Assembly (NCBI GenBank): GCA_035582835.1 | Contig: JAYKAV010003436.1 | Span: forward strand, 190,644-254,643 | DNA: 64,000 bases | Reading direction: 5' to 3' | Origin: Phoebastria nigripes | Taxonomy: Eukaryota > Chordata > Aves > Procellariiformes > Diomedeidae | Part shown: piece after piece, positions 47,201 through 60,413 of the stretch | Position numbering within the stretch: the first letter of the stretch is position 1 | Layout: every line of letters begins with the position of its first letter | Notes under the pieces: generated by a model | Seen by the model: only the letters and a program-made list of their open reading frames with translations | What the model was told of the DNA's origin: nothing | The model's database searches: none | Translations under genes and position numbers: made by a program

Positions 47201-50200
47201 CTATTCCTGTTGCAGTCATCTTTCTGAAAGCCCTGAAGAGGACAGTGGCTGCTTTTGTCCTGTTTACTCTGCTGTTAACGGCCTCACTGCAGTCATGCTC
47301 TGTGTGGCGCTTGGTTTGTCTTAACAAGTCATATGCTCCTTGCCTGAAATTTTGACACTTGGTTCTAAGATAGTATTAATTGGACTAGCATACATAAAAA
47401 TGGAGATCTTACGCAGAGTTCACAGTAAGTAGATGGTAATCTTGAAATCTTATGGTAATCCTAGTTGCTCTGCAGTTATAACACCTCTAAATTATTCAGT
47501 AAGAGTAAAACTGTCTTTTTAATTCCTCTTTCAGTTACTGTCATTACAGTCAGAGTTGCAGTTCAAAGATGCAGAAATGAATGAATTAAGAACGCGACTT
47601 CAGAACTGTGAAAGAAATAAACACGTTGCTCAGACGGTTTTAACGCCAAGGTAGGAGTTTTGGAAAATGAATTTGTGTTCCTTTTTACAATGCGCGTGCT
47701 TAAACTATTAAATAGGTTTTCTTTCTTCATGTAACTCTTAGCTCCGTTGTCTTTAAAAAATACAACCAAAAGAGTCTGTTGACCTCTATGGAATTTGCTC
47801 AAAAAGAGCCTTCCTTGTATCTGTGACAGAAATGCAAAGGGTTTATAGTGAAGTACCTTTAAAACATCAACGTAAATAGATCCTTGTTTATTGTTTAATA
47901 AAATAATTACAAAAAAATATTGATTCATCTAAGTGTTTGGTTTTTATTTTAGCCCTAAAAAGAATTTTGCAATACAAGTGAAATCAGAAGGATGTTCTCC
48001 ACAGCCTGGAAAAAGATCCTTTCCTACAAAGGAATCCTTCAATGCTGAAATGTCCACTAGACCATCGTGTTCTTCAGGAAATTTGATTGCCCCAACTACT
48101 TCGATCAAAGAAGGTAAACCCATATACAACTTGCAACATTTTTAGCCGCATATGAACATTCTGCTTTAGATAAGGATTTTTGTACTATGTGACTGAACAG
48201 TTTCAGTAAGTTCACTGTAGAGGAAAACAAGTATCTGTTTTATTTTGTTTTTGCTTAAATTTCTTTCCGTTTTATACCCATTGGTATTAAATAGCTATGA
48301 CTGAAATTTGCGTCGAGATCATTTTAATTCACACCTTGGTAATGCCTATATACCAGATGCCAAGATGTCAACAATGAAGTGGCTATTGGCCGTAATGAAA
48401 AACTTTCATTTATTATGTGATGAACTAAAATATCCAAATTGTTAATCTGCCTTTCTCATTAAAGAAGAACAGGAAATAATTTGTCTACTTCTTGAATCAG
48501 TCTGCTAGCCTGCTAATGCATTTTTTTGTATTCTTACAGTTTTGGCTTTAAAGCTGACCTTTTTGGGGATTTTATTTTAAAGGGTACATATTTAGCCGTA
48601 TTGAAAGAAGCAACTGAAACAGTATACTCACTTCCTCTTTTATGTGCAGGGCAGTAATTCTCACAAAATTGTATCTTGAAATTCATTGAGTAAAGCTTAG
48701 GAAATGAATATATGCATGTATTTGAAGATTGCTATAATATGAAACAAAAATGGTGGTTTTTTATAGCAGCCGACTGCCATGTTTCCAATAGGAAATAATA
48801 AATGGAAGAAATCTGGATATCATCAACTAATCCTTACAGGAAGAGCAATGAAAAATCTGAGATGTTCCTGTCAGTTACAGTATTCAGTCTGAAACTGTAT
48901 GGGCAGTATGAACTCTTTCAAAAAGAAAAATACAGTAGCCTTAAAGCATTAGTACTGCTAGTTTTTCAGCCTTCTGACTGTTCGTTATGGTAACAACACT
49001 CAGTATGCCTATTTGTTTGAAAAACACACTTGATTATTTGTCTTCTGAACCTTGCAAGGTTTTTGGCTTCAGTTTGGCTAGTAATTGATGATTGAAAGAT
49101 TATGAAATGCTCAAAATTTTTTTTTTTTTTTTTTTTAGAATTTTATGTTGATTTTTAACTAATATAGTCATGTAAATCTCTGCTAGTAGTGGGAATTCAA
49201 CTTAAGGTATTGCTTTTTTCTAAAAGAAAAGTTGAGCTCAATAGCACTGAACAATCTGTGGAACATCTGACAGTAAAGGTGAAATTTTATTCACTTTTCT
49301 AATTTATTTTGGGGAGCAATTCTACTTGCATCACAGTTCTTAACTCGGATACGACAAACAATAGTTATCCAAGACAAATGTTTTTTACTGGTCTACTGTC
49401 TGTTTACTAACTATACAACAGCTATGGCTAACTGAACGTGTGTAAAGGATAGGTGCAGATATATAAGCAATGTAGTTCTCATTTTAGACTCATAATTACT
49501 GTTTGTTTTAGACAGTAAGATAACCCATCCTGAAGTTTTATCTGTGAAGCATGAAGCAATGGGAAAAAACGGTTCCTACAACTCTGTACCTAAACGAAAC
49601 GCGCAAGGTAACTTAATTCTGTTAATACAGAAACAGCATTTCTGAAGAACAGCTCAGATGCTTTTACTAAGCAGTGTCATGCTGAGGAGCCTGCTATGTA
49701 CAATGNCACTGCACAGAATAGCGGTGTTTAGCTAGTCGCTTTTTGCTGTGAATATTGTGATTTTGCAGTAAAACATTTCAGATTATATTACTATCTTGTA
49801 TCCTAACAACATTCTTAGTTGTTANTCTATTTAAGAAAAAAGTTTGCCTGGGTTTTGCTTTATGGAAGGATATGGATCAAGAGGCATCTTATTACAAGGC
49901 TGGCTCTTTTGGTATTGATATATTACGCTTTTTATTGTAAACCGATTTAAAAAACAGGAAAAATGTACATTTTTTTTAAATTAAGGTAAAAACAATAAAG
50001 CAACATTTACAATAGTCAACACCAGGAAGTCTTCAGGGTACTGTTTAATTTCCAATTCAGAATAGAATTGCATCACGTAATTTTAATGTCCGGACTGGAA
50101 CATGGAGGGCAAGTCATCAGGATAGTTGGGATATACGATCATTTGGCTCAAGCTATTTTGCTAATATGGGATTGTAATTAAAATATCTTTAAATATAATT

Positions 50201-53200
50201 TGGTTAATATTTAAATTATATCTTAAATTCATTTTTCTGAAAATCTTCTCTTGTAGAGAAAGAAGATTGAGGTTGAGAGCACTATAAATAAGGCTAATCT
50301 TTTTTGAAATATTAATTTGTTGTTGTTGTTGATGTTGCAGTTGATGGTAAAGCTACTCCAAAGACAATTTTGTATGCTTTCAGGTTCTATCTTACTAAAT
50401 GCACTGATGAAGCAGCCCATTGTCCCTGGGTCATTACTAGGACTCTGCCATCTTCTTAGCAGTAACTCTGAGCCTCTACCTGGAGCTGCATTGCAGCCTA
50501 ACTATTTGGATACGTAAGTTTTGTTTTGTTTTGTTTTTTGTTAAACTGTATCTAACGTGTTCTTAGTATAGTGGCATTCTCTATACTAAGAAATGCTTAT
50601 TCATGTAGGATAGCTCATTCCTTGTGTTAAATGCTGTTTTGCTTAGGCCATTTAATGCAAAATTTGGAACATCATTCTGCATCTTTGATTATTAATCTTT
50701 GATTATCATAGATACTAAACAGTGGAACAACACTAAGAGATAAACTAGGTTAATTATATATTAGGGGAAGGCACAGAAACATGTTTTGTAAAACCTGGGA
50801 GTGACTGTTAGCTGCTGATATCGTTAACCACTTAAGGACATAAAACTTGCATTGCAATGAGGGAAGCATATGAACATGATCATGAGTTAAGTGGGAAGAA
50901 AATGCTGAAAATGTGATCAAAAGAACAGCAGGCTTTATATCTTCAAAGTCTAAACTATATTCAATTTGTAATGTACAATTTATGTGCAATTTTCCAAGAC
51001 ACATTTATAGTGACCGGTAAAGCATTTTAAGTATGAATATTGGATATAAATTATAATCGTTTTTTGCTTTAAAGAATTAGACTGTAGCTCCTGAAATACC
51101 TTTGCTTTTCTGATAAGTTATTTTATTAGTAATTCTTGTGTTTTGTGGGTTCATAGCAAGGCTCATGTCTCATTGCCCTTGCCATTTATGCAAGTAGAGG
51201 TGGTGCATTTGGCCTTTCTAACTGCAGTTTGACTAGTTAATAGCTGAACTCTCTCTCTCTCACCTCTGGCCAAGAAAATAATTTTTCATTGTTGTTGTAG
51301 TCCTTTAAAGGCCCCTACATATTACAGATCAGTAATATACAGGTACCTGTTCTTCCCAGAAGCTACCAGATNACATCAGGGGAAGATAAGAATATATGAC
51401 AGGTTATCAAAAGCATGAAACCAGGAAGCCAATGTTCGAAATCTAGTTTCAGACAATGGCTTGTAGTGAGCTGCTGAAGTTACTCAGCTGTAAGCTCTGA
51501 CTACTTCCACAAGACCTAGGGATGCTTTGAAATTGCACTTCCATGCAGGTATCAAGGAGTAGGATTTTTTTTTCCCAATTTACATTTTATTTTTGGGAAC
51601 AGACATCTCTTATTACTCTAGCCTTTCTATTATTTGATTCAGAATACGGATAACTCAAATTTCAACTATGTTCTCTGCCTTCTCTTCTGAAGTATTTCCC
51701 TTCATTTTTTTTGGATAGGAAGTGCACCAAACTACCCAGCAGCAGGACAACTCAAGAAGAAATTGCTCCTCTTGTATCCCTGCGGGAAGCTCAAAGACTT
51801 GCAATAACAGGATTGAACTTGATTGCTATGGACGAAGGATTATCTGAAGGAAACCCAACAGAAAGCCGGAGAGAGTTCTTGCACCTCACACACTGCAAGA
51901 TCCGAGGCGCTGTGCATCTCTTGCCCTTGGTAGAACACCATATTGGTGCATACTGTCAAGCGGTACAATTGGCGGACAAGTCAGTAAATGGTTCTTGTGG
52001 AAACCATTCAGCTGTTTCTTCCAGAACCAACACAACTATGGTGTCAAGTCAGGAGGACTTTAGGTTGTCTCTTGAAGAAACTACAGTTATATCACTGGGT
52101 ATTCTTTATTATTTGGCGTTTTATAGCTGGGATGTTGTCCACACATTGCTATCTACTGAAGTGGAAGAAAGTTCTGCTCCTGGAGATGAACAGATTTCCA
52201 AGATGGACAAAAATGTGTTGTGTGATAATCAGTGTGATGATAAAGAAGATACCAGGACACAAGGAGGGCTGCCTGTAGCTCCACAGGATGCTCCCAATAA
52301 CGATCGAGCTCAACATTCTTTGTTTAAAAAGCTGCTTCAGGTTTTAGCTTTTTCTGCTGCAAGAGGCTCCCAGACTGATAGTATACTGAACCAAAGCCTA
52401 AAAGTTTTGGTGAAATTAGCTGAAAATTCAACAATGGACTTGCTTATCAAGTAAGTCAGTAATAGCTTTAAAATTATTTCAGACTCTGTTGTTTAGCAAT
52501 TTTCATTCTCTGATGAAACTAATTTGTGCAGATGACAGTAGAGGTTTTGACATCTATGAGAGAATATCCCATTTCTCAGATCACCTTTGAGAAGCAGTTG
52601 AGGATCTTTCTACTGCCTTTGCTGCTAATGAATGTGATAATCGCCCCCGATCAGTAACAAGATTTGCTTATGATGTTTATATGAAGCAGATGCTGTTGCC
52701 TCATTGCATAGCTGTCACTTGAAAGTCAGAAAACTTCTTAAGGCCATATGCACTTGATCAGAATATCTGTGGCACTCATTTTGGGTTTTTTGCGATTGCT
52801 GGGAGATGCATAAGGAATGAAAGCACAGGGTCTCATTCTGGTAGGTAAAATGCCACTCTCAAAAGTGAGACATTTCATCTGCTAATGGTCTAATATACAC
52901 AACCATAGTATGAATTGCAGACTGACTGCCATATGTAACAGAATATGTTTTTCAGTATACTTTGTATTTATGACACTTAAGTTGAGATCAGGTATGTTCT
53001 GAATGGCTAAAAAGGCACAAATTACAATGCTGTGTACAAGAAATAGTGTATTTTCAGCTTGTCAGTGCATTTCCCATTTCTAACTCTGAGTTTTCTTTTG
53101 AAGTTTTCAGCACTTACTGAGTAGCCAGATACTGCTCTGTTGTCTGTGTCCAGAGACCCCTTTGCCTGCTGTCCTTTTGACCGTGAGACTGTTGTCTATT

Positions 53201-56200
53201 CTTGCTCAACACCACATGTTGGTTGCTCAACTTTGTTCTCATTCAGGTAAAAGACTGCATAACACAGAGAACTGTTATCAGTTGAATGTTAGTTAGGATG
53301 ACTAAAAGTAACGCAAACAGGCCTTGCTCCAAGGTGTTAAAACCCCAAAAGGCAAAAAGTCTGCTATGTTACCTGAAAACTTGTTTTCTAATGCAGTGTT
53401 TCAGTTACTGTTTGAAGAGTATTTTGTCTTGTGGTATCTGTCTACATACAGTGCTTTTGATACCCATGTGGATTTTTAAAACTACTTCCCAGATTAATGT
53501 TTATTATATTAAAGGTTGATGAGGAAAAAAGGGCTTTTGAGTAGTTTTGAAGTTTAATTTATCTGCGCTCATGACACTGTTGAGTTTAGGGATTCCAGTA
53601 CTCTGCACGACAAATAGTCTGTCCAGTTCCTTATGAATAAAGTAGGACAGTATTACCACAAACGTGTATGTAAAGTTTAGGGATACTAGTTTTTTCAGCA
53701 CTGCTTAAGATGTCTGAAGTAAAGCAAGAAGTTGAGCCTGTCTCATGAGTCCCAGGATAGCACTCTACGTATTTTCTGAAACGTTTTCTTGTGTGACAAA
53801 ACTAATTTTTTGTCATAAACAATTGACTAGTTGGGAAAAGAACAAAGTTATCTCTATTTCAGACACCTGCCTCCTTCTTGCACTGTACACGTATATTACA
53901 TCAAGACCAGATAAATCAGCATCTGAAATGCTTTGGCTTCAGCTGGAACAAGAGGTAACCACAGCTGTTTGTTCATGTGCTTTTTCCTGCTATTTCCAGC
54001 TGGGGGAGTGGGAGGAGCAGGGCAACGCACAAATTGTCCAAAACCAAGTTCTTTCTCCAGCTGAAATAGAACACTGGAAGTATTGGCTTGCAGTAAGGGA
54101 TTACATTGATTTTTACGAGTAGCTGCTTGAAACTGAATCAGTAACTATTCTTAAAGAGAACATCAGTCATAATAGTCATAGTTAAGTCACTGAAAAAGCA
54201 AGAAAGATCCTAGGATGGCTGTAAACGTTCAACACTAAGCTTTATTTTGCTTTTAGATCAATAGAGAAATAAAAGGAAGCAAGATCTATGATTCATTTTG
54301 ATTATATTAATTACTTCTGAACTGTATCTTATGAGTTATTACATACAAAATGCTGTCTGTAGTGACTTAGGATTATATTCATTGTATTCAGTGGAAATAC
54401 TAGCTTGCTGTATAATAGTCATGATTAAATATAGGAAGAATAGCTTTTGAATTTAATTTGTATTGTTTGTACTGACAGCAGCGACTTGTTTGAGGTTCTA
54501 CCATTTGCTCCACTTCTGCTCTCATCTGAAAGAATTTTGAACCATTTTCATTATCCCCCTACCTACACTGTTATATTAAGTGTAAACATATCATTTGTAT
54601 GCAGTGAATTAAGGCCCACTGCACCTCATTAGCCTTTCTCATCAGAAAGTTGAAAAGGTTTCTGTGCAAGGCAAATTCTATGTCCGTAAAGTTTTACAGG
54701 GAAAAAACTTTAACAATTTTTTTGGATAAAAAAAGATCAACTGTTAAGAAAAAAACAAGAATGTTTGAAACTAGTAATGAAATATAATTTCTACCTCCCT
54801 GTTTGATAATTCTGCAGAACCCTAGTACTCATTATAATGCAATCTGCNTGTTTTTGTAATAGACAGTTAGACTCCTGACAAGGTACATGCGGTGTTCCAG
54901 TCCAGCGGTTTTATTACCTGGTACAGACTGCCAATGTAACCTCGAGGTACGTCACTACAGTGGCTGAGTTTAATCTACTGAGAACTTAAAGGTACTCAAT
55001 GCTGAAATAGCTTTTTGCCCTTTTTTTAGCTACAATGAAACAGAAGCGTACTGTACTTTAAATGATGCCACCTTCTAGGAAGCTTGTTTTTGCTCGCTAG
55101 AAAATATTCTGAAATTTGGAAGTTTGAAGAGATTAATCAGGAGAGTTCAGAATGAAATAAGTTTTCCGCTACTATAATTTTACTTTGTGTATTGAGGCAC
55201 TTTTTTTCCTCTTGCAGGTGGTTAAGGCACTAATTATAATGTTACATAGACAGTGGATGAAGATTAGAAGATCTGAGAACAGCTTGTGTGCATATAAGGA
55301 ACAAATTATTCAGTTTTTGCGGGATGCTGTTTTACTCTTACACAGCCTATCTCAGAAAGATAAACTGTTTCATGAACACTGTTTGGAAGTTCTCCATCAA
55401 TATGACCAAGCCATGCCNGGCATAAGAGCCATTCTCAAAAAGACTCAAAAATTGAGTGCCTGTGAAGGTAAAACGAGTCAAATGATAATGTTGGCTTTCT
55501 TCCATGCTGTAGAAATAGAAATTCCACTTCTGTCCCTTTCCTCATTTAACAAATACCATGTACCAAATACCATGGATGTTTGTTGCTCAGACCTCTGAAG
55601 GCAGTCCATAGTCTACTGCTTCTCAAACTTTACACTGAATCACTACTCTACTACTTTAGTAGTTTTATCTTGTTCTTCTCTCCATAGAAATATGCCCCTA
55701 CTATCTGATCAAACAAAATCCTATACTCCAGCTCTCTTTAGTAGAACAATCTGCACTATAAGTTACCTTATTTAAAAGAAAAAAAAAAAATCATTATTCC
55801 AAGTCTCCAACTAGCATTACCCCTTCTCTCTGCAATTGTTTTGGTTTTTTTTCCCTGCAATCCTTAACATCTCTCTCCTTTTCCCTCTTCCACCCCCAAC
55901 CTTCTTCCACTACCCAAAAAGCTTCTCTAGCCCATGTTCATCAGGACTTGCCCCTTGCTTTGCAGACTTCTGGTGTCCATTTCCTAGAGAGAGCTCATCT
56001 TGAGAAATTGCCTCTCCTCCTTGTACCTTGATGCCATTTCTTCGTTCACTCATGGCATTATTTGCATGCATGTTGTAGAGCTGATGTGAAGATTGTGCTC
56101 TTATGTCAGTATGTGGTTTGCTAGAAGATACCAGACAAGGCAGCTGGTCTTATTCAGAGCCAGAGTGATAAATCCTTCATTGTTGGTGTACGTATTGCAT

Positions 56201-56899
56201 CAATAAGGCAGGTCATGCAAGCATGCCACTATTAGTTACAGTGACTTTTCTGGAGATGATAAACAGGGTGCCATGTATTTGTTCTACTCCAATTGCTTAG
56301 AGTGTCCCGAGGTTTTCTAGAACTTCGCCTAACACCTTGTCTAGTTATGCTTGGGAATGGACCAAAACAGTGTAACAGCTTGTGATTTTGGGGATGGCGT
56401 GCACGCATGTGCTTGCAAACCTGTACTTAAGCATTCAGGTTCTTCCTTTAACACACAAAATACTATGCTTTTGTCCTAGTGGCTTTTTGAAATTAGTTAA
56501 CAAAAATGAGGTCTTAAACTTAGTAAGTAGTCAGAACTAGTTGTAAAATAACAAAGTGCCCTTTACTGTTTTTCCACTAATAGCTAAATTTAATTCACTG
56601 TCCAAGATAGTTCTCTCCTTTAATGCCTAAAAAGGCATTAAAGAAAAGAGGGGGAGAAGTTTGTATGACATAATGCATATCTAAAGACCTGTTTGCATTG
56701 AAAAAGGATATTTGCTGTAGCCTTCTACAGTCAGAATGTTTTAAAATGCAAACAGATACCAGCTATAATTATACTATATCAAGTAGAAAAATTACTCTCT
56801 GAAAAGAAACATGATTTTGTTGTTGTTGCAGAGCTGATTTTGGATGAATTGTATCCTCCTGAGCCAGAAGCAGAAGACCAAGGAATGGACTCCAGCTAG
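43662..56899 (+). CDS. ATRIP: ATR-interacting protein, complete 13-exon gene
   Basis: ATRIP is the obligate partner of the checkpoint kinase ATR and brings it to RPA-coated single-stranded DNA in the nucleus. Coding exons: 43662-44064, 45083-45165, 46706-46876, 47535-47650, 47953-48113, 49512-49607, 50384-50513, 51719-52450, 53104-53246, 53863-53954, 54863-54946, 55218-55467, 56832-56899. All have GT/AG borders and compatible phases; total 2529 nt, 842 residues (human 791). Residues 43-51 (PPHKRPKSS) look like a nuclear signal. Residues 62-84, acidic (GDNDDFTADDLEEIDILASQ), are the RPA70N-binding motif. Residues about 146-257 form a coiled coil (for example LTKNGEIKILRD, EKEKEFSKK). From about residue 344 to the end is the helical-repeat region that binds ATR, with conserved YITSRPD, WLQLEQE, MLHRQW and LLLHSLSQKDKLF. 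The start is the only ATG in frame with the acidic motif and sits in CCGCCATGGCG. An ambiguous base at 55418 falls in the third position of a Pro codon and is harmless. Confidence 0.97.
53955..54122 (+). other. Open reading extension through the ATRIP exon 10 donor (possible retained intron)
   Basis: Past the exon 10 donor (GAG/GTAACC) the frame stays open for 55 codons to a TAG at 54120-54122. Comparison with ATRIP shows that exon 10 joins exon 11 (WLQLEQE then TVRLL), so this is intron. Retention would replace the last 133 residues with an unrelated 55-residue tail. No family signature is seen in the tail. Confidence 0.35.
56618..56643. repeat. Perfect 11-bp hairpin in ATRIP intron 12
   Basis: CTTTAATGCCT, loop AAAA, then AGGCATTAAAG; exact reverse-complement arms. 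It lies about 190 bp upstream of the exon 13 acceptor. The flanks do not extend the stem, so it is too short for a pre-miRNA. Confidence 0.6.
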
Positions 56900-57900
56900 C
56901 TAACATCCAGCAAAGACCTCTATCCTTCCTCATCTAAATCATAATAATCATTGCCAGTGATTGCCAGTAAATCTGAAATTTAAATAATCTATTTTATTAA
57001 GTGATTATCTAAAGGTTGCACTCAAATGTACCACAACTAAGACACATTTCTTTGTTCTGATTATTTTATTTAAGTGCCATCTAAATGTAGCTGAAAGCAA
57101 AGAAATTTTGATGTAAGAATTATACTGCAATGTACTGTTTTGCTGTGCAAAACCACTCAATGGCTTATGACTGGTTCTGTTTATGAATTTCATCCTTTAT
57201 GAAACTGCTGTGAATGGAATGGAAATTTCACTATTGCGTTCTCCATTTTACTGTGACTACAGCTGAATTAATGATGCTGAATGTGCTGAGATGTTTGGGA
57301 TCACTGAGTTCATATGAAAGTCTTTTGAACATAATTGTTTCTCTTGCAGCTCTAACACTTTCTTGCTTGACTTCCAAATTTTTCATGTTGATATTAGTAA
57401 ACAGTTTACTGTGATTTTAAAAACCTTTCTAGAAATAACTTAATGGTTGGCAGTTCANTTCTGAGCAAGAAATTCAATGCCCTGTAATGATCACCCGAGT
57501 TTACTAATTTTTCTCAATTTCATGAATCTGCTGAAAGTGTAACTATTGAGATGCCAAAACAAGAAACACTAGAACTTACTTTTTCAAAAAGTTACCTTAG
57601 AAGAGTAAGAAGGCAGTGTTGAGGAGAGCATTCCATCTTACTAGGCAAGAGAAGGATATTTAAATGTGTGCAGAATGACTGGTTTTTTTCATTGTATCTG
57701 GATAGGCACTGCAGTGAAGATGAATGAGCATCTCATTTCTAGGATACAGCACTGATGATTGGAGGAAGAACTGTTGCTATACCCTTTCGAGTGTGTATGA
57801 TTATCAGCTGTCATACTCAGCTGCAAGTATCAGCCTAACCTTAGACCCTAAAAAGGGAAGAGTGAGTGCTACTAAAATGCGCCTACAGGTTTGTGTTTTT
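56900..57900 (+). other. ATRIP: ATRIP 3' UTR and immediate 3' flank (end not defined)
   Basis: AT-rich sequence after the TAG stop. No canonical AATAAA or ATTAAA was found on the plus strand in the first kilobase. Weaker variants such as AGTAAA occur (for example within GCCAGTAAATCTG just after the stop and TAGTAAACAG near 57395). The cleavage site is therefore uncertain. Open frames here are short and unremarkable. Confidence 0.5.
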
Positions 57901-57935
57901 AAATAATTTGGAAAGTTTTTTTCATTTTTTGACAG

Positions 57936-58177
57936 ATACGTGATTCAGAACAAGCCTGGCTCCAGGGACCAGGAGGAGGAGGAGAGGCAGTACTACAGTG
58001 GGAAGGAAGCCCTTGGAAAATTGGGAAACATCCAGTTCTCTGGTCATAACCCCAAGAGGCTGTGTCCTGCCCTGGTGTGCCTGGGCAAAGAGCCCCACTC
58101 CAGTGTGCTGAACAAGCTCTTGACTTGGCTTTCACTTTTGAAGAGAACTTTCCCAGAAACTGCTATGCAGGAATAAC
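57936..58177 (+). other. Exon-like open block downstream of ATRIP, unidentified
   Basis: A pyrimidine-rich tract ending TTTTTTGACAG (57925-57935) is followed by a GC-richer segment open for about 79 codons to a TAA. The predicted peptide has an acidic patch (SRDQEEEERQYYSG) and then a Leu/Lys-rich end (LNKLLTWLSLLKRTFPETA). This could be a 3'-terminal exon of an alternative ATRIP transcript or of an unannotated gene. An AATAAA lies about 520 bp further on. It could equally be a piece of an old repeat. I do not recognise the peptide, and no upstream exon with a matching phase was identified. Confidence 0.3.
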
Positions 58178-58564
58178 CAGTATAATAATCCAGCATCTCC
58201 CTAGGGCCAAAGCTCCTAGGTACAAAGCTTCACTCCTTCCTCCCACAACACAGCCTAGGGATAAGCCTCCTTCTCTTTGAGCAACAGCTGGCAGAGCTCC
58301 ACCAGGCCCGGCCTGTTCGTTTCTGTAAAACACAAGCTGCCAACTGCTCCTCCCAGTAACAGGTTTCAAGTCCCTTGTAGCATCTGGAGAACTACCATTT
58401 TCCTGCTTAAATGCAGCAAGGACGCACAGGCACATAACAGCAAAGCCTTCCAAGTCCATGTATGCTTGCATGATAACTACGCTAGAACTGACTGCCACTA
58501 GGACACTGGACAAGACCTGTTACAGAAGTTTCAGCGTGATGAAACCATTTGACTTGTCCACTTT

Positions 58565-58619
58565 AAAAAAAAAAAACAAAAAACAAAACAACAACAACAA
58601 AAAAACAACAAAGCAACAC
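58565..58619 (+). repeat. A-rich AAC/AAAAC low-complexity tract
   Basis: A12 followed by CAAAA, CAAC and CAAAAAA units; simple-sequence DNA and possibly a retroposon tail. It sits just after the exon-like block. Confidence 0.75.
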
Positions 58620-58696
58620 AGCACTTCCTGGCCTTTAGGATTAGAGAGAAGAGCTTGAGAATGTCAGTTAAAAGCCCCTTCCTTACTCAAAACCAA

Positions 58697-58702
58697 AATA
58701 AA
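58697..58702 (+). terminator. Candidate poly(A) signal AATAAA downstream of ATRIP
   Basis: The first canonical AATAAA noticed on the plus strand after the ATRIP stop, about 1.8 kb downstream and about 520 bp past the exon-like block. It would end a long ATRIP 3' UTR or a transcript using that block. No strong G/T-rich downstream element was noticed. Confidence 0.3.
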
Positions 58703-60413
58703 CATTAAGATAATTCTTTAAAAATAGCCCTATGAGCATAAGCAGTGGTAAAGCAGTATCTGGCAGTTAGCCTAGCAAACTTAGAGCTGTCCTAACAAAG
58801 ATACGATAGTCACAATATCCCAAAATGCAATGACCTGCCATCACTTTTCAACTGCTCTATGCTGTTCTCACCACCTAGTTTCTCTAAACAGAATTTGAGT
58901 TCATAGAGATAAGATGCATTTAAACTCCTTCTTTGGGCGAATAGACCAAATGAACTGTTAAGAGGAGTTTGGATGAAAACCAGTTAAGGAATCCCAAATT
59001 GTTGAAGCAATCCAGTTATAAAAAACTGGTTTAAAAAATTCATGGCCTTATCTAAAGGGCATGTGTATGGCAACTTGGTAAAAGGGAGAAGTGTATTACT
59101 GCTAAACTTTATATAAACAGAAATGTTATCTGTGGAAAAAAATGCTAGGAAAATACCCCTAACTGTTCCCTTCTGGCACTGCATCCCCTCCCATCCACCC
59201 ACTCTAACAGACAACACCCTAACACATACATCTACACTCTGATTGTTTTCTTCCCACTTTTGACTTTAGAGTGGTATAACCCAGGCTATATACAAACAAA
59301 CCAACCCCAAACCCTACACCTTCACTGGTAGAAAAGACAGTAACGTCATGGTATTAATGAAATTAAACCGTAGCTTTTAAAAATGAAGGCATTTTCTGTA
59401 ACTGAAAAGTTCAGCTCCTAAGGAAAAATGAGGCTGCACTCCTAAAGAGAAAAGGCAGACAGGTATACTTACAGCACTGCCATAACTCATTATTTCTTAA
59501 GTCATTTACAGTGACCCATCTTTTGTCAGGATTATTGCAAGATTGTACTGACCTTCAGCAATTCTGTAATTCTTCCCTTTTTACATTCTCTTGGGATTTT
59601 TTTCTTGGGATTAAAGAGATCCAATCATGTATGCAACAGGTGATCGTCCTCTGAAAAAAACTGAAGCATTTTTACAGATTATGGGGCTACTGGTTTACTA
59701 TCTTAATGACCTAAAAATAACAGAACTCAGACTGTTCTCATCAGACACTCCCTGAAGAATTCACAGCATAGCAGCTCTTTTTTTCAAGGCCAGTTTGCAT
59801 TTTCCCAACATGTTATAGATAAGCTGTGCCTCTGCATTAACTGAGAAAAGGAATTTACTCTGGCATCAAGCACAGTCCCAGGACTAAATGAAGTATTGAG
59901 CAACAACAAAAACCACTAGTCATGTTCTATACATGATTATCACATTCCTCAGTCAGCAGCAGCCACCCATCTGTTTTCTTGCCCATGGGGATGGCAACTA
60001 AGAGTTTCCCCTTTGCTGAAAGCTGAGCTAAATATAGCTGGCTTTTTCCTCCTCAATGAACTGTACTGAGCAGACAGGACTAAAGCTAGGCAGGAGCTGG
60101 ATGAAGAAAGCAATCACCTCTACCAGCTTACCCATTACTCAGGCAACTTTATGCAAAAAGGAGGATGATAGCCTTGCTGACTTGTACTTTAAGATCTACT
60201 GACAATACCCCTTGAACAGTCGCAGCGCAGGAGGAGGTATCATTGCATTGCTAATCATCTTCCTATGGTGATTCAAGGAGCTGAGGTACTGCATGGATTC
60301 AAACACACAGCAGTTTATTTCTACTAAAGCTATGTACAGAGATAAAGTAAATGATGCTTCATTGACTAAAATATTTAAGGAATTTGCACAGGTAACACCT
60401 TATTTTCTACAAC

